DNA from: JAHQVI01 sp050330195
Lineage (GTDB): Bacteria > Pseudomonadota > Alphaproteobacteria > Rhizobiales > Rhodomicrobiaceae
Assembly: GCA_050330195.1 (NCBI GenBank)
Contig: JBHJOB010000043.1
Location: forward strand, 1-64,000
Reading direction: 5' to 3'
Length of the DNA: 64,000 bases
The position numbers were made by a program, and so were the translations under genes. The stretch's first letter is position 1; each line of letters opens with the position of its first letter. The notes beneath the pieces are model-generated. The model ran no database searches, was not told where the DNA came from, and was given only the letters and a program-made list of their open reading frames with translations. Shown in pieces: positions 8,645-16,516 of this stretch.

Positions 8645-8790
8645 CGACGTCCGCGTCTATTGCGGCGCACAAAAAACGTCCAACGCGCAAATGCTTTATG
8701 CACGAAGGCGACAGGCGGGCGCGCTTACCGAAAATTACCATTCTGCTTAACTGACTGAAATCCTTCCCTGAATTTGGTCACCTCTGAAAC

Positions 8791-8806
8791 TGGCACGCTT
8801 TCTGCA
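8791..8806 (+). promoter_or_regulatory. Sigma54 (RpoN) type promoter for the nrt operon
   Basis: TGGCACGCTTTCTGCA matches the -24/-12 consensus TGGCAC-N5-TTGCW with one mismatch (CTGCA for TTGCA). It lies 198 bases before the nrtA start, so transcription from about 8817 would produce the leader that contains the terminator. A sigma54 promoter fits NtrC control of nitrate assimilation in proteobacteria. No clear NtrC palindrome was identified upstream. Confidence 0.7.
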
Positions 8807-8857
8807 CTAGCGGATGGTGAGCTTGAGGGGCGGTGTCCGAAATTCATTGTCCTGAAA

Positions 8858-8959
8858 GCAAAGGAAATTGCGTCCAGCGCCGGGCGCTTCAGGCAAAGCC
8901 GCCGAACCAACCTTGTTCCCGATCACGGGTGCATTGCGGGTTTGGCGGCTTTTTTGTTT
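8858..8959 (+). promoter_or_regulatory. ANTAR-type leader with intrinsic terminator before nrtA (NasT target)
   Basis: Two short hairpins with six-base loops can be drawn: GCAA-AGGAAA-TTGC (8858-8871) and GCTT-CAGGCA-AAGC (8886-8899). The second overlaps the 5' arm of a strong terminator: AAAGCCGCC (8895-8903) pairs with GGCGGCTTT (8944-8952), extended by GAACC/GGTTT, followed by a T-rich tract to 8959. A small hairpin CCCG-ATCA-CGGG sits in the terminator loop. This mutually exclusive layout is that of ANTAR-regulated leaders; the loops match the usual A1/G4 preference only partly. With nasT-nasS directly upstream the assignment is likely. Confidence 0.7.
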
Positions 8960-9003
8960 GTCCCGGCGCGACAGAGCCGGGCCGAGAAACAGGAGAGCAG
9001 ACA

Positions 9004-10404
9004 ATGCAGTTGTTCAGACTTACCCGCCGTACTTTACTCGCGGCAGGGGTTGCGCTCACCGCCGCCTCTGCCGTTCCCGGATCAGGTCAGGCCGAAATGC
9101 TGATCCCCGAAAAGGCGGAGCTGAAATTCGGCTTCATCAAACTGACCGACATGGCCCCGCTCGCCATCGCCAAGGAGCTGCACTATTTCGAGGATGAGGG
9201 GCTCTACGTCACGCTCGAAGCGCAGGCAAACTGGAAAGTGTTGCTCGACCGGACGATCACCGGCGAACTCGATGGCGCGCATATGCTCGCCGGTCAGCCC
9301 CTCGCCGCAACTATCGGCTTCGGCACCAAGGCGCATATCGTGACGCCCTTCTCGATGGACCTGAACGGCAACGGCATCACGGTTTCCAACGAGGTCTGGG
9401 AACTGATGAAGCCGCATCTGGAGATGCAGCCGGATGGCAAGCCGGTCCATCCGATCAAGGCGGATGCGCTGAAGCCCGTCATCGAGAAATTCCGCGCCGA
9501 CGGCAAGACCTTTAATATGGGCATGGTCTTCCCGGTCTCGACGCATAATTATGAGTTGCGCTACTGGCTCGCCTCGGGCGGCATTCATCCAGGCTTCTAT
9601 TCAAAGACGGACATCTCCGGCCAGATCCAGGCGGACGCGCTGCTTTCGGTGACACCGCCGCCACAGATGCCCGCGACGCTGGAAGCTGGCACCATTCATG
9701 GCTATTGCGTCGGCGAACCGTGGAACCAACAGGCGGTTTTCAAGGGAATAGGCGTTCCGGTCATCACCGATTACGAGATCTGGAAGAACAATCCCGAAAA
9801 AGTCTTTGGACTGACGAAAGAGTTCACGGAAAAATATCCGCAGACGACGCTCGCCATCGTCAAGGCGCTGACGCGCGCAGCGATCTGGCTCGACGAGAAC
9901 GATAACGCCAATCGCGAGAAGGCGGTCGAGATCCTGGCCAAGTCCGAATATGTCGGCGCCGATGCCGAGGTTATCGCCAATTCCATGACCGGCACCTTCG
10001 AATATGAGAAGGGCGACAAGCGCGAGGTTCCCGACTTCAACGTGTTCTTCCGTTACAACGCGACCTATCCCTATTACTCCGACGCTATCTGGTATCTGAC
10101 CCAGATGCGCCGCTGGGGCCAGATCACCGAGCACAAATCCGATGAGTGGTATCACGAGACGGCGAAGTCTGTGTACCTGCCGGACATCTATCTGAAGGCC
10201 GCGCGGATGCTGGTCGAGGAAGGCCACGCCACGGAAGCCGACTTCCCGTTCGACACGGACGGCTATCGCGATCCAACGCCTGCGGAGGATTTTATCGACG
10301 GCATCCCCTATGACGGTCGCCAGCCCAACGCCTATATCGACGCGCTCCCGATCGGGTTGAAATCCAGGCAGGTCATCGAAGGCAACCAGGTCGCCGGTGG
10401 CTAG
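9004..10404 (+). CDS. nrtA: Nitrate ABC transporter substrate-binding protein NrtA
   Basis: The 466-residue protein starts at the ATG after AGGAGAGCAGACA. It has a Tat-type signal (RLTRRTLLAAGVALTAASA), consistent with NrtA-family export. Conserved family blocks include LKFGFIKLTDMAPLAIAKEL, GELDGAHMLAGQPLA, VFPVSTHNYELRYWLASGGI and GYCVGEPWNQQAV. It captures nitrate (or nitrite) in the periplasm for NrtB/NrtCD. It is the first gene of the transporter/reductase operon, behind the sigma54 promoter and terminator leader, and is followed by a palindromic repeat that may protect its mRNA. An in-frame upstream extension to 8833 lies in the leader and is not coding. Confidence 0.94.
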   Translation: MQLFRLTRRTLLAAGVALTAASAVPGSGQAEMLIPEKAELKFGFIKLTDMAPLAIAKELHYFEDEGLYVTLEAQANWKVLLDRTITGELDGAHMLAGQPLAATIGFGTKAHIVTPFSMDLNGNGITVSNEVWELMKPHLEMQPDGKPVHPIKADALKPVIEKFRADGKTFNMGMVFPVSTHNYELRYWLASGGIHPGFYSKTDISGQIQADALLSVTPPPQMPATLEAGTIHGYCVGEPWNQQAVFKGIGVPVITDYEIWKNNPEKVFGLTKEFTEKYPQTTLAIVKALTRAAIWLDENDNANREKAVEILAKSEYVGADAEVIANSMTGTFEYEKGDKREVPDFNVFFRYNATYPYYSDAIWYLTQMRRWGQITEHKSDEWYHETAKSVYLPDIYLKAARMLVEEGHATEADFPFDTDGYRDPTPAEDFIDGIPYDGRQPNAYIDALPIGLKSRQVIEGNQVAGG

Positions 10405-10427
10405 GCAAAGGAGCCTGCGTTTATCGA

Positions 10428-10537
10428 CCCCTCTCCCATGGGGAGAGGGTCGGGGTGAGGGGATATTGAGCAAGACACCGGACTCTGCATCCCCTCACCC
10501 GGCGCCGACGCGCCGACCTCTCCCCATGGGAGAGGGA
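10428..10537. repeat. REP-like palindromic repeat between nrtA and nrtB
   Basis: Two inverted arms, CCCTCTCCCATGGGGAGAGG extended by GTCGGGGTGAGGGG, and CCCCTCACCC followed by CTCTCCCCATGGGAGAGGG, can fold into a large hairpin, each arm also having its own CCATGG-centred palindrome. The same element recurs at 16389-16496. Its position between the binding protein and the permease suggests a role in mRNA stability. Confidence 0.85.
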
Positions 10538-10576
10538 TAGAAAGAAGCAGACATCCCACACTCAAGGAATGTGATC

Positions 10577-11656
10577 ATGGCGAATGTGACCGATGCGATG
10601 GCCGGTGAGGCCGCAGGCGCAAGACGCGAAAAGATCTTCTCCGCCATCAACAGGGCCAGCGGCTGGCTAAGCGCGCTCGGCTTCGGCTGGCTGGTTCCGC
10701 TGCTGAAACTGGCTGCTGGAGACAATCCGCGCGAACAGCTCTCCGAGTTGAAAAACGCGCTCTTCATCCCGCTGATCGGCATACTAAGCTTCATTCTCGC
10801 CTGGGCTGTTCTCGCGCCACAGGTGCAAACATCGCTGGGCTCGGTTCCGGGACCGGTCGAGGTCTGGGAGCAGGCCGGTAATCTTTGGCAGGATCATCTG
10901 CGCGAGCGCGAGAAACAGGTCGCATTCTATGAGCGGCTGGAAGAGCGCAACCAGAAGCTCATCGAGATGGGTCATGCCGACCGCGTTCAGCACCGCGACT
11001 ATACCGGCAAGCCGACCTATATCGACCAGATCTATACCTCGCTCGTGACGGTAGCGCTCGGCTTTCTGATCGCAACTGCGATCGCCGTGCCGCTCGGCAT
11101 CGCCTCCGGCCTGTCGCGAACCTTTAACGGCGCGATCAATCCGCTGATCCAGATCTTCAAACCGGTCTCGCCGCTCGCCTGGCTGCCGATCGTGACGATG
11201 ATCGTCGCGGCCACCTACACCGATCCGGTGGACTGGTTGCCGAAATCGCTGCTCGTCTCCGCTGTGACCGTGACGCTCTGCTCGATGTGGCCAACGCTGA
11301 TCAATACCGCGCTCGGTGTGGCTTCGGTCGACAAGGATCTGATGAATGTCGGCCGTGTGCTGCAACTGCCGACCCGCCAGACGATCACCAAGCTGGTCCT
11401 GCCCTCGGCGCTGCCGCTGATCTTCACGGGCCTGCGCCTGTCGCTCGGGGTCGGCTGGATGGTGCTGATCGCGGCGGAAATGCTGGCGCAGAATCCCGGC
11501 CTCGGCAAGTTCGTCTGGGACGAGTTCCAGAACGGCTCCTCGCAGTCATTCGGCAGGATCCTGGTCGCTGTCATCACCATCGGCCTGATCGGCTTCATGC
11601 TCGACCGGCTGATGTTTGCCCTGCAACGCGCCTTCACATTCTCGGCGAACCGTTAA
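10577..11656 (+). CDS. nrtB: Nitrate ABC transporter permease NrtB
   Basis: The 359-residue membrane protein has an N-terminal hydrophobic segment (LFIPLIGILSFILAWAVLAP), an extracytoplasmic stretch rich in charged residues (about residues 95-155), and five or six C-terminal helices with the binding-protein-dependent permease signature near VLQLPTRQTITKLVLPSALPLIFTGLRLSLG. This architecture is typical of NrtB, which is longer than ordinary SsuC-type permeases. The ATG at 10577 follows AAGGAATG; a GTG at 10571 is in frame but less likely. It lies nine bases before the ATPase gene. Confidence 0.92.
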   Translation: MANVTDAMAGEAAGARREKIFSAINRASGWLSALGFGWLVPLLKLAAGDNPREQLSELKNALFIPLIGILSFILAWAVLAPQVQTSLGSVPGPVEVWEQAGNLWQDHLREREKQVAFYERLEERNQKLIEMGHADRVQHRDYTGKPTYIDQIYTSLVTVALGFLIATAIAVPLGIASGLSRTFNGAINPLIQIFKPVSPLAWLPIVTMIVAATYTDPVDWLPKSLLVSAVTVTLCSMWPTLINTALGVASVDKDLMNVGRVLQLPTRQTITKLVLPSALPLIFTGLRLSLGVGWMVLIAAEMLAQNPGLGKFVWDEFQNGSSQSFGRILVAVITIGLIGFMLDRLMFALQRAFTFSANR

Positions 11657-11665
11657 GGAGGCGTC

Positions 11666-13552
11666 ATGATGCCAATTCTTGAAATCAGCGGACTGTCGAA
11701 ATATTACGGCGACGGAGCTGGCCGGGCGGATGTGCTGAAGGACATCCATCTGAAGGTCGAGGAAGGCGAATTCATCGCCATAGTCGGCTTCTCCGGCTCC
11801 GGCAAGACGACGCTTATCTCGGCGCTGGCCGGGCTGATCGAACCGGATGAAGGCGGCGTGATCTTCCGGGGCAAGGAAATTACGGGGCCGGGACCGGAGC
11901 GCGGTGTCGTGTTCCAGTCCTACTCGCTCATGCCGTGGCTGTCCGTCTACGGAAATGTCGAGCTTGCGGTGAACAGCGTGTTCAAGGCAAAGCGGAAGGC
12001 GGAGCGGCGTGCGATCATCGACAAATATATCGAAATGGTCGGCCTTGCCCATGCGCGCGACCGCAAACCGGCGGAGCTGTCCGGCGGCATGCGTCAGCGC
12101 GTGGCCGTCGCCAGGGCGCTCGCCATGCAGCCGGAAGTGCTCTTGCTGGACGAGCCGCTCTCCGCGCTGGACGCGCTGACGCGGGCCAAGCTTCAGGACG
12201 AGTTCGCCGCGATTTCGCAACAGGAGAAAAAGACCATCGTCCTGATCACCAACGATGTGGACGAGGCGATCCTGCTGGCCGACCGCGTAATCCCGCTCAA
12301 GCCGGGCCCGAATGCGACGCTCGGGCCGGAGTTCAACGTCAACCTGCCGCGCCCGCGCGACCGGGCTGAAATGAACCACGATGACGAGTTCATCCGCCTG
12401 CGCGCGGCGATCACGGAATATCTGATGGAGGTCGGGGCAGAGCGCGGTGCGGAGACGGAACGGGACATTGTCCTGCCGAACGTCATCCCGATCACGCAGA
12501 AGGTTGGCGGCAAGGATCGCCCCTTCTTTTCCTCATCCCGGCCGAAGAGCCGGGACCTACTCGCGGATCAGCAAGCGACGACGGTCGATGGGACTCCAGT
12601 AGGCCCCGGATCTTCGTCCGGGGCGAGGGGAATTGAGCAATTGCTGGAGGCATACGTCCGCGCAGCGGACTCTCCCCGCGAGGATCGCTTCCTCCATTTC
12701 AGCCAACTGACGAAAGTCTATCCGACGCCGAAAGGGCCGCTGACGGTGGTGGATGGCTTCGAGATGGAGATGAAGAACGGAGAGTTCGTCACGCTGATCG
12801 GCCATTCCGGCTGCGGCAAGTCCACCGTCCTCTCGATGGCGGCCGGGCTTAATCCGATCACGGACGGCGCGATCATCCTCGATGGGAAGCATATCACGCA
12901 GGCCGGGCCGGATCGCGCCGTCGTCTTTCAGGCGCCTTCGCTGATGCCGTGGCTGACGGCGTTCGAGAACGTCGCCCTCGGCGTGAATCGTGTCTACCCC
13001 GACGCCACGAAGCAGGAGCGCCGCGACGTCACCGAATACTACCTCTCCCGCGTTGGCCTCGCGGACTCCATGCACAAGCTCGCGGCGGATCTCTCCAACG
13101 GCATGAAGCAGCGCGTCGGCATCGCCCGCGCCTTTGCGCTTTCACCGAAACTGCTCCTGCTCGACGAGCCGTTCGGCATGCTCGACTCGCTCACGCGCTG
13201 GGAGCTGCAGGACGTGCTGATGGATGTCTGGAAGCGCACGCAGGTCACGGCGATCTGCGTCACGCATGACGTGGACGAGGCGATCCTGCTCGCCGACCGC
13301 GTGGTGATGATGTCGAACGGTCCGAACGCAAAGATCGGCAACATCATGGAGGTGGACCTGCCGCGCCCGCGCTCGCGCCGCGCTCTGCTTGCCCACCCCG
13401 ATTACTACGCCTATCGCGAAGAACTGCTGGAGTTTCTCGAAGCCTATGAAGGCGGAGCAAACCCCACACCGGACCAGCTCAAATCCATCCAGGAAAAGCG
13501 CGCCGCCCGCATCGCGCGGCAGGAAAACACGCAACTCGTTGCTGCGGAGTAA
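11666..13552 (+). CDS. Fused nitrate transporter ATPase (two ABC domains, NrtC-NrtD type)
   Basis: The 628-residue protein contains two complete ABC ATPase domains. Domain 1 (about residues 5-260) has Walker A GFSGSGKTT, signature LSGGMRQR and Walker B VLLLDEP. Domain 2 (about 340-600) has GHSGCGKST, LSNGMKQR and LLLLDEP. Cyanobacteria use separate NrtC and NrtD; here one polypeptide supplies both nucleotide-binding domains. The linker (about residues 288-322) is low-complexity and is encoded by an in-frame palindromic repeat. The start follows AAGGAGGCGTC; a second ATG is three bases downstream. No NrtC-style binding-protein domain is present. Confidence 0.9.
   Translation: MMPILEISGLSKYYGDGAGRADVLKDIHLKVEEGEFIAIVGFSGSGKTTLISALAGLIEPDEGGVIFRGKEITGPGPERGVVFQSYSLMPWLSVYGNVELAVNSVFKAKRKAERRAIIDKYIEMVGLAHARDRKPAELSGGMRQRVAVARALAMQPEVLLLDEPLSALDALTRAKLQDEFAAISQQEKKTIVLITNDVDEAILLADRVIPLKPGPNATLGPEFNVNLPRPRDRAEMNHDDEFIRLRAAITEYLMEVGAERGAETERDIVLPNVIPITQKVGGKDRPFFSSSRPKSRDLLADQQATTVDGTPVGPGSSSGARGIEQLLEAYVRAADSPREDRFLHFSQLTKVYPTPKGPLTVVDGFEMEMKNGEFVTLIGHSGCGKSTVLSMAAGLNPITDGAIILDGKHITQAGPDRAVVFQAPSLMPWLTAFENVALGVNRVYPDATKQERRDVTEYYLSRVGLADSMHKLAADLSNGMKQRVGIARAFALSPKLLLLDEPFGMLDSLTRWELQDVLMDVWKRTQVTAICVTHDVDEAILLADRVVMMSNGPNAKIGNIMEVDLPRPRSRRALLAHPDYYAYREELLEFLEAYEGGANPTPDQLKSIQEKRAARIARQENTQLVAAE
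12529..12632. repeat. Palindromic repeat inserted in frame in the nrtCD linker
   Basis: Two hairpins, CCCGGC-CGAAGA-GCCGGG and GCCCCGGA-TCTTCG-TCCGGGGC, flank about 40 bases. Translation gives a Ser/Arg/Asp-rich, non-conserved stretch (SSSRPKSRDLLADQQATTVD) between the two ATPase domains. The structure looks like an intergenic palindromic element that inserted without breaking the frame. Confidence 0.65.
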
Positions 13553-13556
13553 GCCC

Positions 13557-16007
13557 ATGACGAAGCAGAAACTTGTCATCATCGGAAACGGAATGGCGCC
13601 GGGGCGGATGCTGGAGCACCTGTTCGAAGCCGCCCCGGATGCCTATGACGTGACCATCTTCAACGCCGAGCCGCGCGTGAATTACGACCGCATCATGCTG
13701 TCACCCGTGCTTTCCGGCGAGAAGTCCTACGAAGAGATCATCATTCACGGTGATGGCTGGTACATCGACCACGGCGTGATGCTCTACAAGGGCCACAAGG
13801 TCGTGAAGATCGACCGCGGGGCGAAGACTGTAACGTCAGAGCACGGAGAAACGGTCCCGTACGACAAGCTGGTCATCGCGACCGGCTCCAACCCGTTCAT
13901 CATCCCCGTCCCCGGCGCGGATCTGCCCGGCGTACTGACCTATCGCGACCTCGACGACGTTAACGCGATGATGCTCGCGGCGCAGTCGCGCGACAAGGCG
14001 GTGGTGATCGGCGGGGGGCTGCTGGGGCTCGAAGCGGCGGCGGGCCTGAAGGCGCGGGACATGGATGTGACCGTCGTGCATCTGATGCCGACACTGATGG
14101 AACGCCAGCTCGATCCGGCGGCGGGCTATCTGCTCCAGCGCGAACTGGAGGGGCGCGGCATCAAGGTGATGTGCAATGCCAACACCAAGGCGATCCACGG
14201 CAACGGCAAGGTGGAAGGCGTCGAACTGGCGGACGGAACGGTCATTCCGGCGACGCTCGTGATCATGGCGGTCGGCATCCGTCCGAATGCCGGGTTGGCG
14301 AAGGACGCCGGGCTGGAAGTCGGTCGCGGCATTCTCGTCGATGACGGAATGCGCACCAGCGATCCGGATATTTTCGCACTAGGCGAATGCGCGGAAGTGG
14401 GCGGGCAGGTTTACGGCCTCGTCGCACCGCTCTACGAGATGGCCCGCACGGCCGCCGCGCATCTCAGCGGCAATACGAGCGCGAAATTCGTCCATGCCGA
14501 CACGCCGACCAAGCTGAAAGTCACCGGTGTCGATCTCTATTCGCTGGGCGATTTCGCGGAAGGTGACGACCGTGAGGAAATCGTTCTGCGCGACGCAACG
14601 GCGGGGATCTACAAGCGGCTGATCCTGAAGGACAACCGGATCATCGGCACGGTGCTCTATGGTGAGACCGCCGACGGCGCATGGTTCAACGACCTAAAAA
14701 AGAAGGGTACGGACATTTCCGAGATGCGCGACACGCTCATCTTCGGGCAGGCCTATCAGGGGGGCAGCCCGCTGGACCCTATGGCGGCCGTTGCAGCCTT
14801 GCCGGATGATGCAGAAATCTGCGGCTGCAACGGCATTTGCAAGGGCAAGATCACCGGCACGATCAAGGCCAAGGGACTGACGACGCTCGACGATGTGCGC
14901 GCCCACACCAAGGCGTCGTCCTCCTGCGGCACCTGCACTGGCCTCGTCGAGCAGCTCATGGCGCTGACGCTGGGTGACGCCTATAATCCGTCCGCCGTCA
15001 AACCAATGTGCGGCTGCATCGATCTGGGCCATGACGATGTCCGCCGTCTGATCAAGGCCAAGGAGCTGAAGTCGATCCCGCAGCTCATGCAGGAGCTGGA
15101 GTGGAAGACGTCCTGCGGTTGTGCGAAATGCCGCCCGGCGCTGAACTATTACATGGTCTGCGACTGGCCGGACGAATACGCCGACGATTATCAGTCGCGT
15201 TTCATCAATGAGCGCGTGCACGCCAACATCCAGAAGGACGGCACCTATTCCGTCGTGCCGCGCATGTGGGGCGGGCAGACTTCGGCGAAGGAACTGCGCG
15301 CCATCGCCGATGTGGTGGACAAGTTCGAGATCCCGACGGTGAAGGTCACGGGCGGCCAGCGTATCGACATGCTCGGCATACGGAAGGAAGACCTACCCGC
15401 GGTTTGGGCCAATCTCGGCAAGGCCGGGTTCGTATCGGGCCATGCCTACGCGAAGGGTTTGCGCACGGTGAAGACTTGCGTAGGCACCGACTGGTGCCGC
15501 TTTGGGACGCAGGATTCCACGGGGCTCGGCGTGCGGATCGAGAAATTCATGTGGGGATCGTGGACGCCCGCCAAGGTGAAGATGGCGGTCTCGGGTTGCC
15601 CGCGTAACTGCGCCGAGGCGACCTGCAAGGATGTCGGCGTGGTGTGCGTGGATTCGGGTTACGAGATCCATTTCGCAGGCGCAGCGGGGCTCGACATCAA
15701 GGGCACCGAGGTTCTGGGTTTGGTGAAGACGGAGGACGAGGCGCTTGAACATATCGTGGCGCTGACGCAGATGTATCGCGAGCAGGGCCACTATCTGGAG
15801 CGGATCTACAAGTGGGCGAAGCGCGTCGGTCTCGATGAAATCCGCAGGCAGATCATGGTTGATGCGGAGAAGCGCAAGGCATATTACGAACGCTTCGTGT
15901 TCAGCCAGACATTCGCGCAGATCGACCCGTGGTCGGAGCGTGTATCCGGTAAGGACAAGCACGAATTCCGGCCTATGGCGGATCTCAAACTGGAGGCAGT
16001 GTCGTGA
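13557..16007 (+). CDS. nirB: Assimilatory NAD(P)H-nitrite reductase large subunit NirB
   Basis: The 816-residue enzyme reduces nitrite to ammonia using NAD(P)H, FAD, [Fe-S] centres and sirohaem. In order: an FAD/NAD domain (KLVIIGNGMAPG, then VIGGGLLGLEAAAGLKARDMDVTVV), two BFD-like [2Fe-2S] domains (CGCNGICKG with SSCGTCTG, and MCGCIDLGHDDV with TSCGCAKC), a ferredoxin-like half domain, and the sirohaem/[4Fe-4S] domain with ligands in TCVGTDWCRFG (CX5C) and SGCPRNCAEA (CX3C). Length matches the family. Its stop overlaps the nirD start (GTGA), fitting translational coupling. Confidence 0.95.
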   Translation: MTKQKLVIIGNGMAPGRMLEHLFEAAPDAYDVTIFNAEPRVNYDRIMLSPVLSGEKSYEEIIIHGDGWYIDHGVMLYKGHKVVKIDRGAKTVTSEHGETVPYDKLVIATGSNPFIIPVPGADLPGVLTYRDLDDVNAMMLAAQSRDKAVVIGGGLLGLEAAAGLKARDMDVTVVHLMPTLMERQLDPAAGYLLQRELEGRGIKVMCNANTKAIHGNGKVEGVELADGTVIPATLVIMAVGIRPNAGLAKDAGLEVGRGILVDDGMRTSDPDIFALGECAEVGGQVYGLVAPLYEMARTAAAHLSGNTSAKFVHADTPTKLKVTGVDLYSLGDFAEGDDREEIVLRDATAGIYKRLILKDNRIIGTVLYGETADGAWFNDLKKKGTDISEMRDTLIFGQAYQGGSPLDPMAAVAALPDDAEICGCNGICKGKITGTIKAKGLTTLDDVRAHTKASSSCGTCTGLVEQLMALTLGDAYNPSAVKPMCGCIDLGHDDVRRLIKAKELKSIPQLMQELEWKTSCGCAKCRPALNYYMVCDWPDEYADDYQSRFINERVHANIQKDGTYSVVPRMWGGQTSAKELRAIADVVDKFEIPTVKVTGGQRIDMLGIRKEDLPAVWANLGKAGFVSGHAYAKGLRTVKTCVGTDWCRFGTQDSTGLGVRIEKFMWGSWTPAKVKMAVSGCPRNCAEATCKDVGVVCVDSGYEIHFAGAAGLDIKGTEVLGLVKTEDEALEHIVALTQMYREQGHYLERIYKWAKRVGLDEIRRQIMVDAEKRKAYYERFVFSQTFAQIDPWSERVSGKDKHEFRPMADLKLEAVS

Positions 16008-16348
16008 ATGTGATGACCGAACGCTGGATTGCCATTGGCGGGATCGAGGACATACCCCGCCGTGGTGCGCGCTGCGTGAAGAATGGCGACACGACGATCG
16101 CTATTTTCCGCACCGCAGAGGACAAGATCTTCGCATTGGAGGACAAGTGTCCGCATCGGAACGGGCCGCTTAGCCAAGGCATTGTGCATGATGGCTGCGT
16201 CACCTGTCCACTGCACAACTGGGTGATATCGCTGGATACGGGCGAAGCTCAAGGTGCGGATGAAGGCCGGACGATGAGCTATCCGGTGCGGCTCGACGGA
16301 CAGACGGTATTACTGGGCCTCGCGCCGAGCAATGCGCTGGTGGAGTAG
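16004..16348 (+). CDS. nirD: Nitrite reductase small subunit NirD
   Basis: The 114-residue protein has a Rieske-type fold with CPHRNGPLSQGIVHDGCVTCPLHNW, i.e. C-X-H and C-X2-H ligand pairs, so unlike E. coli NirD it appears able to hold a [2Fe-2S] cluster. It pairs with NirB in the cytoplasm. The start is a GTG overlapping the nirB stop; an ATG nine bases later is possible. A REP-like repeat follows before nasA. Confidence 0.92.
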   Translation: MNVMTERWIAIGGIEDIPRRGARCVKNGDTTIAIFRTAEDKIFALEDKCPHRNGPLSQGIVHDGCVTCPLHNWVISLDTGEAQGADEGRTMSYPVRLDGQTVLLGLAPSNALVE

Positions 16349-16388
16349 TTCGGTGGCGGAGTTTCAGCAGGCAGCGTCATGCTTTCTC

Positions 16389-16496
16389 CCCCCTCTCCCG
16401 TGGGGAGAGGGTTGGGGTGAGGGGGTAAAGTGCTCGGATTTGAACTCTGAACCCCTCACCCGACGCTGCGCGCCGCCCTCTCCCCATGGGAGAGGG
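16389..16496. repeat. REP-like palindromic repeat between nirD and nasA
   Basis: Second copy of the element at 10428-10537: CCCTCTCCCGTGGGGAGAGG, then GGGGTGAGGGGG, a spacer of about 30 bases, CCCCTCACCC and CCCTCTCCCCATGGGAGAGGG. The arms can form one long hairpin or two short ones. It ends 20 bases before the nasA ATG. Confidence 0.85.
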
Positions 16497-16516
16497 CATG
16501 AGCGGGACATGCAGCT

